The notes beneath the pieces are model-generated. The model searched no databases and was not told where the DNA came from. It worked only from the letters and a program-made list of their open reading frames with translations. A DNA stretch of 7,951 nt from Bacteroidota bacterium (GTDB lineage Bacteria > Bacteroidota > Bacteroidia > NS11-12g > UBA9320). Where the stretch lies: assembly GCA_024638525.1 (NCBI GenBank), contig JAHEKB010000096.1, positions 1-7,951 of the forward strand. Direction: 5' to 3'. Positions 1 through 5,393 of the stretch are shown one piece after another. A program made the translations under genes and the position numbers. Each line of letters opens with the position of its first letter. The first letter of the stretch is position 1.

Positions 1-1
1 G

Positions 2-259
2 GAGGAGTTAGCGGAGGACTGTGGAAGATGTGATATTTGCCGGGCGGCTCACAAGTCAAGCTCTTCGACCAAGAATTTCAAGGCCTTGATTGAAAAGATA
101 ATGGGCTTGAGCCGAGAAGGTATTGCCGTGGAAGTCCTACTTGAAAAGCTGGGGGGCTTTAATCGCCAAAAGGTGATTAATGCCTTGGAATGGATGGAAG
201 ACCGTGAATTGTTATCAAAAGTGGGAGAGAAGATCATATGCGATCAAAAAGAGTTATAG
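2..259 (+). CDS. recQ: RecQ-type ATP-dependent DNA helicase, C-terminal fragment (5' end outside window)
   Basis: RecQ helicases unwind DNA 3'-5' during repair and recombination in the cytoplasm. Only the last 85 codons are visible, in frame from base 2 to the TAG at 257-259. The fragment opens with CGRCDIC (fragment residues 7-13), which matches the last three cysteines of the four-cysteine zinc-binding motif found after the helicase core of RecQ proteins. About 70 residues follow, with a pattern of short helices that could be a winged-helix (RQC-like) segment. There is no room for an HRDC domain, so this resembles the shorter RecQ family members. The helicase motifs lie upstream and cannot be checked. 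The end of the gene overlaps the next gene by 22 bases, which suggests co-transcription. The zinc motif is seen directly; the family name is inferred from it and its position near the C-terminus. Confidence 0.8.
   Translation, partial: EELAEDCGRCDICRAAHKSSSSTKNFKALIEKIMGLSREGIAVEVLLEKLGGFNRQKVINALEWMEDRELLSKVGEKIICDQKEL
223..229 (+). promoter_or_regulatory. Shine-Dalgarno-like site for the first glycosyltransferase
   Basis: GGGAGAG lies eight bases before the ATG at 238, inside the end of the recQ gene. It is the only clear purine-rich ribosome-binding site at normal spacing in the window and supports 238 as the start. That start also keeps the first beta strand of the glycosyltransferase fold (RVIAAVIN), which the next ATG, at codon 20, would remove. 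Confidence 0.5.
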
Positions 260-1332
260 CTGCGGTAATCAATGACCTCATAACGGATCAAAGGATGATT
301 CGAATTTGCAACAGCTTGCAAGCAGCGGGTTATGATGTTGAACTGGTGGGTCGGAGATTGAGCGATGAAACCGTACCCGCGCAAAGCTACTCTTATAAGC
401 GTCTGAGGTTCTGGATTACCCGAGGTCCATTATTCTACTTGATGTATAATATAAGGCTGTTTCTTTATCTGATGACTAGGAGGTTTGAGGTATTGCACGC
501 GGTAGATCTGGATACACTTCCCGCATGCTATATGGCAGTATTTATTAAATCAAAAAGACTGGTTTATGATGCTCATGAATACTTTACAGAAGTACCGGAA
601 TTGATTCACAGGCCATTTAAACAGATGGTATGGAAAGGAGTAGAAACGGCCCTTATTCCAAGGGTTGATGCCAGGATAACGGTTAGTCAAGGCATTGCAG
701 ATCGCTTTGAACAAGAATATGGTAGAAGTTTTGAGGTGATTAGAAACACACCATCTATGTCAAAGGGGGAAAGTGCGCACGTATCACTGAACCTTCCGCC
801 TTTTATTCTTTACCAGGGTGCACTGAACAAGGGGAGAGGATTGGAATTATTGATTGACTTGATCTCAGATATTGATCTTGATCTGCTCATTGTGGGGGGG
901 GGAGATTTGGAGTCAGAACTGAAAGAAAGGGCAATGGTTTCAGGCGTTGATCACAAGGTTCACTTTGCCGGGATCAAAAGTCCAACGGAACTGTTGTCGA
1001 TTGCCAATCAGGCTGTTTTGGGATACAATGTCTCAGAACCTCTTGGCCTAAGTTATTTGTTTTCCTTGAACAATAAATTCTTTGATTACATCCATGCAGA
1101 ACTGCCCTCTTTGACCAATGATTTTCCCGAATACCGCAAGCTGAACGAGCAATATGAATGTACACTCTTGTGCCAACCAAACAGAGATGATGTTTTGAAC
1201 AAGCTTAAATTACTGCTAAATGATAAAGCGCTATATCAGAAATTGAAAAAAAACTGCGTAATTGCCAAGCAAGACTTAAACTGGGAGGAAGAAGAACAGA
1301 AGTTGCAAGCAGTTTATGAAGCGCTTTTCTGA
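238..1332 (+). CDS. Glycosyltransferase, GT4-like (GT-B fold)
   Basis: This is predicted to move a sugar from a nucleotide-sugar donor to a lipid-linked or cell-surface glycan at the cytoplasmic face of the inner membrane; donor and acceptor are unknown. The 364 residues fit the family. The N-terminal half starts with a Rossmann strand (residues 5-11), and DAHEYFTEVPEL (111-122) is a pattern common in bacterial GT4 enzymes. The C-terminal donor-binding half has ILYQGALNKGRGLELLI (190-206), IVGGGDLESELKE (218-230) and EPLGLSYLFSLNNKFFDYI (267-285), whose first Glu and NKFFDY fit the usual EX7E-type nucleotide-sugar region. No signal peptide is seen; a hydrophobic patch at about 64-79 may help membrane association. 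The gene overlaps recQ by 22 bases and the next glycosyltransferase by 17, pointing to translational coupling. A run of nine G at 894-902 encodes G220-G222 and could slip. Confidence 0.88.
   Translation: MRSKRVIAAVINDLITDQRMIRICNSLQAAGYDVELVGRRLSDETVPAQSYSYKRLRFWITRGPLFYLMYNIRLFLYLMTRRFEVLHAVDLDTLPACYMAVFIKSKRLVYDAHEYFTEVPELIHRPFKQMVWKGVETALIPRVDARITVSQGIADRFEQEYGRSFEVIRNTPSMSKGESAHVSLNLPPFILYQGALNKGRGLELLIDLISDIDLDLLIVGGGDLESELKERAMVSGVDHKVHFAGIKSPTELLSIANQAVLGYNVSEPLGLSYLFSLNNKFFDYIHAELPSLTNDFPEYRKLNEQYECTLLCQPNRDDVLNKLKLLLNDKALYQKLKKNCVIAKQDLNWEEEEQKLQAVYEALF
894..902 (+). repeat. Homopolymeric G9 tract inside the glycosyltransferase gene
   Basis: Nine consecutive G fill the third base of a GTG codon, two GGG codons and the first two bases of GGA (V219-G222). 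Loss of one G brings a stop at 920-922; gain of one also runs into a stop soon after. Either change would remove the donor-binding half of the enzyme. Poly-G runs of this length are known switching sites in some bacteria, for example Campylobacter; here switching is only inferred. Confidence 0.9.
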
Positions 1333-2530
1333 CTATTTACATATCGTATCTTTTGATGTGCCATATCCAGCTAGCTATGGAGGTGTAATTGATATTTTCC
1401 ATCGCATTAAGGCACTGGCTGCTTTGGGAATAAAGATTAAGCTGCACTGCTATCAATACGGCAGAGAGCAATCAAAGGTCCTGGAGAAGTATTGCCACAG
1501 CGTTAACTACTATCCGAGAAAAACCTTTAAGAATCCATTCTACGGCAAACTTCCCTATATCGTCAATAGTAGAAATTCTTCCGAACTATTGCACAATCTC
1601 ATTCAAGATGATGGCCCGATAATGTTCGAGGGACTTCATTGCACATTCTATTTAGATCATCCTGCGCTTGCTCATCGTTTCAAGATTGTGAGAACGCATA
1701 ATGTTGAGCACCATTATTATAAGCAGTTAGAAAAAGTTGAAACCAGGTATTTTAAGAAGTATTTTTTTAGGTTGGAGGCCGAGAAACTAAAGAAACACCA
1801 GCACATAATGAAACACGCTCAACTCATTGCTGCAATAAGTCCTAATGATAGGGGATTTTATGCTCGAAGGTTTCATAATGTGTGTTATTTACCGGCATTT
1901 CACTCCAATCAAAATCCCAAATTTCCAGCTGTCAAGGGAGAGTTTATTCTGTACCATGGAAATCTGGGAGTTCCCGAGAACTACAGTGCAGCCAGCCAAC
2001 TGGTCAAAGAGGTGTTTAGTAAAATAAAGCACCCTTGTATTATCGCAGGCAATAACCCACCAAGAGAATTACAAAAGCTGGTTGAGAATTACAAAAATGT
2101 TGAATTGAGGAGTGGAATTTCTACGGAAGAAATACACCAACTTATTAAAAAGGCCCATATAAACGTTTTATATACCAAACAGGCAACGGGGATTAAGCTT
2201 AAACTTCTCAATGCGCTCTTTCAAGGTAAATTCCTAATTGCCAATCCACTGATGGTCGTGGATACTGGAATTGAACAGTTCTGTGACAGCGTAGGTGAGC
2301 TCGAAGGAATGGCTGAGGAGATAAACAAACTCATGTTGTTAAATTTCAGCAAGGATAGTTACCAAGAAAGACTTATAGGACTTTCTGAGAATTTTAATAA
2401 CGACAAGAATGCTCAATATTTATTGAGCCAAATCGGGCCTAATACTGGCAATCTAGAAGAGCAAGAAGTAGGGAAGGAGAAAAAGAATTTAACCCTGATT
2501 TCTTTGCTTCTATCGTTCTTCTTGCCTTAA
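1316..2530 (+). CDS. Glycosyltransferase, GT4/GT1-like, second of a pair
   Basis: This is a second predicted glycosyltransferase for surface glycan or exopolysaccharide synthesis; its substrate cannot be told. The N-terminus (residues 8-28, HIVSFDVPYPASYGGVIDIF) has the YPxxYGG loop seen at the start of many GT-B enzymes. RTHNVEHHYY (126-135) is a common motif at the end of the acceptor half, followed by AAISPNDR (172-179). The donor half shows ILYHGNLGVPENY (211-223) and GIKLKLLNALFQGKFLIANP (292-311), matching the GxGxKxK..EA...GKP.V region, though the usual Glu is Asn299. The ATG at 1316 is the only plausible start in this frame; it lies 17 bases inside the previous gene with no nearby Shine-Dalgarno, so reinitiation is likely. 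Family similarity seems to end near residue 373; the last 31 residues are atypical and coincide with a hairpin. A lost stop or 3' frameshift is possible. Confidence 0.85.
   Translation: MKRFSDYLHIVSFDVPYPASYGGVIDIFHRIKALAALGIKIKLHCYQYGREQSKVLEKYCHSVNYYPRKTFKNPFYGKLPYIVNSRNSSELLHNLIQDDGPIMFEGLHCTFYLDHPALAHRFKIVRTHNVEHHYYKQLEKVETRYFKKYFFRLEAEKLKKHQHIMKHAQLIAAISPNDRGFYARRFHNVCYLPAFHSNQNPKFPAVKGEFILYHGNLGVPENYSAASQLVKEVFSKIKHPCIIAGNNPPRELQKLVENYKNVELRSGISTEEIHQLIKKAHINVLYTKQATGIKLKLLNALFQGKFLIANPLMVVDTGIEQFCDSVGELEGMAEEINKLMLLNFSKDSYQERLIGLSENFNNDKNAQYLLSQIGPNTGNLEEQEVGKEKKNLTLISLLLSFFLP
2411..2428 (+). repeat. Near-perfect palindrome at the 3' end of the second glycosyltransferase gene
   Basis: GCTCAATA (2411-2418) and TATTGAGC (2421-2428) are exact reverse complements separated by TT. 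The site lies in codons for the last family-like residues of the glycosyltransferase. In RNA it would give a stem of six to seven pairs with a small loop. A symmetric site of this size is expected about once in 8 kb by chance, so its role is open. Confidence 0.35.
2461..2525 (+). terminator. Long imperfect hairpin near the glycosyltransferase stop codon, possible terminator or attenuator
   Basis: GCAAGAAG (2461-2468) pairs exactly with CTTCTTGC (2518-2525). Inside it a purine-rich arm (2475-2487) can pair with a pyrimidine-rich arm (2500-2511) through about eleven pairs with one mismatch, one bulge and one G-U, leaving a loop near 2488-2499. The structure ends just before the TAA at 2528-2530. 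No T-run follows, so a classical intrinsic terminator is not supported. It may weaken readthrough into yidC or protect the mRNA 3' end. Confidence 0.35.
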
Positions 2531-2555
2531 GTCTCCCTAAATTGGAAGAAGCACA

Positions 2556-2563
2556 TACATTTG
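2556..2563 (+). promoter_or_regulatory. Candidate Bacteroidota -7 promoter box for yidC
   Basis: TACATTTG matches the Bacteroidota -7 consensus TAnnTTTG exactly and ends 14 bases before the yidC ATG. A transcript from here would have a very short leader. No TTTG is found at the usual distance of about 19-21 bases upstream (the nearest TTG is at 2542-2544 or 2522-2524), so strength is doubtful. Confidence 0.4.
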
Positions 2564-2580
2564 CAGCCCTTTAGCAAATG
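2558..2580 (+). promoter_or_regulatory. Hairpin covering the yidC start codon
   Basis: CATTTGC (2558-2564) is the exact reverse complement of GCAAATG (2574-2580), with a nine-base loop. The 3' arm contains the yidC ATG. In a message read through from the glycosyltransferase genes the start codon could be paired, whereas a message starting from the candidate promoter at 2556-2563 would lack the left arm. This is inferred from the sequence only. Confidence 0.4.
2565..2577 (+). repeat. Left copy of a short direct repeat flanking yidC
   Basis: AGCCCTTTAGCAA ends on the base before the yidC ATG. It matches AGCCTTTAGCAA at 4380-4391 except for one extra C, with ten exact bases (CCTTTAGCAA) in common. 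Confidence 0.5.
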
Positions 2581-4380
2581 AACAGAAGCACAACTATAGG
2601 TTACGTCCTAATACTAGGTCTATTTCTCGCCTACTTTTATTTCAATAAACAAACTCTTGAGGAAATTGAAGCCCAAGAGGCTCAGACCGACAGCCTTGTG
2701 GTACAGCAAGATGTCGTTGATAGCACTGAAATTCCTAGCATTGAAATTCCCGAGGAAATCGCTCGTGACGTCTCTACATATGAATTAGAGAATGAATTGG
2801 TGAAAATCACCCTTCAAAATTTAGGTGGAAGACCTAGAACTGTAGAGTTATTGCAGTTCAAACGTCATGATTCAAGTAAGCTTATTCTGTTTGATGGAGA
2901 TCAGAACAAATACGACTACTTGATTCCATTGGCCAACGGCAATGTGCTTAGGACCTCAGATTTAGACTTTGTAAAGATTGCCAGTGAAGAAAGGGCAGAT
3001 GTAAGCACAATTAAGCTGGAAGCAAGGGTGGATTCTACCCGGACTATAATACAGACTTATAGCCTACAGGCTGACAAATATGTGGTGGATTATCAGGTTG
3101 AATTTAATGGCTTTGCCAATCTAATTTCCCCCAAAAGCCGCTACATAGAATTGGAGTGGAGTACTCAAGTTCCCCAACAAGAGCAATCCCTTGACGAGGA
3201 AAGGAACAATACCACCATTTATTATAAGTACACCAGTGACTCAGATGTGGACCATTTGAAAGCCACCGATGAGGACGATGAAAAGCTAAAGCGCGATCTT
3301 CAGTGGATCTCCTTTAAGCAAAAGTTCTTCAACACAACCTTGATCAAGGAGGAAGGCTTCGTCGAAGATGGAATTACCATAGAAACCATAGAAGCCAATT
3401 CAGATGATTACGTGGAGGAGTTGCAAGCCAAAATCTACTTGCCGTTTAACGGAAGTGACAATGAGATTCAATCCTGGCAACTGTATTTCGGACCCAATCA
3501 CTATCAAACACTTAAAAAGTTAAAGGTGGGCGCACAGAAGATAATTCCGCTGGGTTGGGGAATCTTCGGCTGGGTTAACAAGGGTTTGGTAATCCCAGTA
3601 TTCAATTGGCTCGAGCAATACTTGAACAATTATGGCTTGATCATTCTTTGTGTGACCCTAATCATCAAATTACTCTTGGCTATACCCATGTTTAAGGTCT
3701 ATCAATCTTCAGCTAAAATGAGGATACTAAAACCTGAACTAGATGAGATCAAGGAGCGTGTAGGTGATGACATGCAAAAAATGCAACAAGAGCAGATGAA
3801 ATTGTACAAACAGGCGGGAGTGAGCCCATTGGGTGGGTGCCTGCCTCAATTGATACAGCTGCCCATACTCTTTGCAATGTTTAGGTTCTTTCCATCATCC
3901 ATTGAGTTGAGGCAGGAGAAGCTCTGGTGGGCAAACGATCTTTCTACTTATGACAGTATATGGGATTTTCCAGGCGGATTTGAAATTCCCTTTTATGGGG
4001 ATCACGTCAGCTTGTTTACCCTGATGATGACAGTGGTGACCTTGGTTTACACCTTTATGAATGCACAAAGTACTGCAGGGCTTCAAGGGCCAATGAAGTA
4101 CGTGATGTACCTCATGCCTGTTATGTTCTTGGGATTCTTCAATAATTATTCTGCTGCATTGAGTTTCTACTATTTCCTTTCAACTTGTATTACCATAATT
4201 CAAAATGTAGTAATCAGAAATTTCTTTATAGATGAAGACAAGCTGCACAGGCAGATTCAGGACAACAAAAAGAAAAAGGTAAAAGTAAAGAAATCACGTT
4301 TACAAAAACGCTTGGAAGACATGGCCAAGCAGAGGGGTGTAGATCCGTATAAGAAACCCAACAAACCTGCAAAGCGTTAA
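2578..4380 (+). CDS. yidC: Membrane protein insertase YidC
   Basis: YidC inserts and folds inner-membrane proteins, alone or with SecYEG. The 600 residues fit the Gram-negative, Bacteroidota-type form. TM1 is at residues 7-22; an acidic linker follows (26-65), then the large periplasmic beta-rich domain to about 325. The conserved insertase core follows: amphipathic segment and TM2 (328-371, NYGLIILCVTLIIKLLLAIP) with K364 at the place of the hydrophilic-groove positive residue, a cytoplasmic helical hairpin (372-412), the signature GVSPLGGCLPQLIQLPILFAMF (414-435), and further TM segments at about 478-494, 508-522 and 526-548. The tail (552-600) is very rich in Lys and Arg, as in YidC forms that touch the ribosome. 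The ATG at 2578 is fixed by an in-frame TAG at 2572. There is no Shine-Dalgarno. The gene follows two glycosyltransferases after 47 bases. Confidence 0.97.
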   Translation: MNRSTTIGYVLILGLFLAYFYFNKQTLEEIEAQEAQTDSLVVQQDVVDSTEIPSIEIPEEIARDVSTYELENELVKITLQNLGGRPRTVELLQFKRHDSSKLILFDGDQNKYDYLIPLANGNVLRTSDLDFVKIASEERADVSTIKLEARVDSTRTIIQTYSLQADKYVVDYQVEFNGFANLISPKSRYIELEWSTQVPQQEQSLDEERNNTTIYYKYTSDSDVDHLKATDEDDEKLKRDLQWISFKQKFFNTTLIKEEGFVEDGITIETIEANSDDYVEELQAKIYLPFNGSDNEIQSWQLYFGPNHYQTLKKLKVGAQKIIPLGWGIFGWVNKGLVIPVFNWLEQYLNNYGLIILCVTLIIKLLLAIPMFKVYQSSAKMRILKPELDEIKERVGDDMQKMQQEQMKLYKQAGVSPLGGCLPQLIQLPILFAMFRFFPSSIELRQEKLWWANDLSTYDSIWDFPGGFEIPFYGDHVSLFTLMMTVVTLVYTFMNAQSTAGLQGPMKYVMYLMPVMFLGFFNNYSAALSFYYFLSTCITIIQNVVIRNFFIDEDKLHRQIQDNKKKKVKVKKSRLQKRLEDMAKQRGVDPYKKPNKPAKR

Positions 4381-4391
4381 GCCTTTAGCAA
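4380..4391 (+). repeat. Right copy of a short direct repeat flanking yidC
   Basis: AGCCTTTAGCAA starts at the last base of the yidC stop codon and matches the copy just before the yidC start (2565-2577) with one base of length difference. It may be a trace of local duplication, a binding site or chance. Confidence 0.5.
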
Positions 4392-4436
4392 TCGATTTAC
4401 TAGGAAAATTGGCCATTTCGGTTATTTTCGTAGGGA

Positions 4437-4468
4437 AGACTTAGACTTTTTCTTTGTAAGAAGTCTAA
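4437..4468 (+). terminator. Hairpin downstream of yidC
   Basis: TTAGACTT (4441-4448) pairs exactly with AAGTCTAA (4461-4468), and three inner pairs (one G-U) leave a six-base loop. AGACTT occurs twice in tandem at 4437-4448 and again at 4495-4500, so AAGTCT (4461-4466) has three possible partners. A-rich sequence rather than T follows on the plus strand, so it is not a textbook intrinsic terminator. It is the only strong structure between yidC and the next gene and probably marks the end of the yidC message or controls the TPR gene. Confidence 0.4.
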
Positions 4469-4486
4469 AAAATGGAATAATTTGTC

Positions 4487-4494
4487 TATATTTG
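4487..4494 (+). promoter_or_regulatory. Candidate Bacteroidota -7 promoter box for the TPR gene
   Basis: TATATTTG matches TAnnTTTG exactly, 21 bases before the ATG at 4516. Transcription would start near 4500 and give a leader of about 15 bases. The expected -33 TTTG is absent at normal spacing; a TTTG at 4453-4456 is about 30 bases upstream, too far. Confidence 0.5.
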
Positions 4495-4515
4495 AGACTT
4501 TATTAACCATTTAAT

Positions 4516-5391
4516 ATGAGAGCTTTAACGACTACCATTATTACTTTTACACTGATTATCAGCGCCTTCGCTCAGTCAGCTAGTGATTTCTATCGCCGTG
4601 CGGTTGTAGAGTATAAGGCAAAGAATTACCCTGGAGCCATTGAAGAATACAGCAGAGCTATCGCAATAGATAGCACCTCAGCCGTGCTGTTCAACAATAG
4701 GGGGGTATGTTACTACAGAATGCAACAGTATCAATTGGCATTGGAGGATTATAATACTGCAATTCGATTAAGGGACAGCTATGCAGAAGCCTATTACAAT
4801 AAGGGCAATGTACTAACACAGATCATCAAATATGCAGAAGCTTTAGTAGCCTATGATAAAGCCATCTATTTCAAACCCGATGACAAGAAGTTTTATATGA
4901 ACAGAGGACTCCTGAGAAATGCCATGGGTAATTTCAATGGCGCTGTTCAAGACTTTTCTGCAGCTATAGAACTCAAGCCAAATGATTCAAAAGCATATTG
5001 CAGTAGAGGTACGGCTTTTATGAGGCTCGGTAAGTATCAACAGGCCTTACAGGACTTTGATATTGCGATTCAACTCGATCCTGGCTATTATAATGCCCTT
5101 ATTAATAGAGGGGTTTGCTACACTAAAATAAACCAGGCCCAAACGGCCAAACGCGACTTTACCCTGGCATCCAGGCTAGACCCCATGAGTGGAGAGGCCT
5201 ATTACTATCGCGGAATGGCTACTCTTCAGCAGATGGATGAGATTAATAGCAACAAGAAGAATCGCTATAATACAAAAGTGGTTCATGAAAATGTTTTCGC
5301 AATCACTGAAGCTTGTTCGGATTTTGAGAAGGCAAAAAACTTCAAATATCCCCTCTCATATGAGGTCCTAGAAGAGTTCTGCTCTAGATAA
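4516..5391 (+). CDS. Secreted tetratricopeptide repeat (TPR) protein
   Basis: This is a predicted periplasmic or outer-membrane-associated protein-binding scaffold; the partner is unknown. Residues 1-20 form a signal peptide ending in ISAFAQ with cleavage likely after A19 or Q20; there is no lipobox cysteine. The mature protein is almost only TPRs: six repeats of exactly 34 residues at 21-54, 55-88, 89-122, 123-156, 157-190 and 191-224, each with the A8/G8-Y11, A20 and P32-like pattern (for example RG...Y..ALQDF..AI.LDP). A seventh repeat (225 to about 278) is split by an insertion of about 20 residues rich in Asn and Lys (about 239-258) and leads to a C-terminal helix with two cysteines (C266, C289) that might form a disulfide. 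An A/T-rich leader without Shine-Dalgarno and a -7 box support the start. The stop is two bases from that of the convergent gene. It could be an assembly or gliding/secretion accessory, but nothing seen decides this. Confidence 0.9.
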   Translation: MRALTTTIITFTLIISAFAQSASDFYRRAVVEYKAKNYPGAIEEYSRAIAIDSTSAVLFNNRGVCYYRMQQYQLALEDYNTAIRLRDSYAEAYYNKGNVLTQIIKYAEALVAYDKAIYFKPDDKKFYMNRGLLRNAMGNFNGAVQDFSAAIELKPNDSKAYCSRGTAFMRLGKYQQALQDFDIAIQLDPGYYNALINRGVCYTKINQAQTAKRDFTLASRLDPMSGEAYYYRGMATLQQMDEINSNKKNRYNTKVVHENVFAITEACSDFEKAKNFKYPLSYEVLEEFCSR

Positions 5392-5393
5392 AT

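Noticed and set aside
49..237. Minus-strand open frame of 62 codons opposite recQ
   Set aside because: Antisense to the recQ tail with no family features.
1248..1254. A AAA AAC heptamer in the zero frame of the first glycosyltransferase, a possible -1 frameshift site
   Set aside because: The -1 frame ends at 1317-1319 and does not join the next gene, which is in the +1 frame. It arises from Lys-Lys-Asn codons and no downstream structure supports it.
2522..2555. TTG or TTTG about 30-31 bases before each of the three -7 boxes (yidC, TPR, mltD-like) as an alternative -33 element
   Set aside because: The spacing is some ten bases longer than the known 19-21, and TTG is common in A/T-rich DNA, so the coincidence is weak.
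5355..5364. Palindrome CTCATATGAG near the end of the TPR gene
   Set aside because: Ten bases, within coding sequence, with no T-run; too short to call a terminator.
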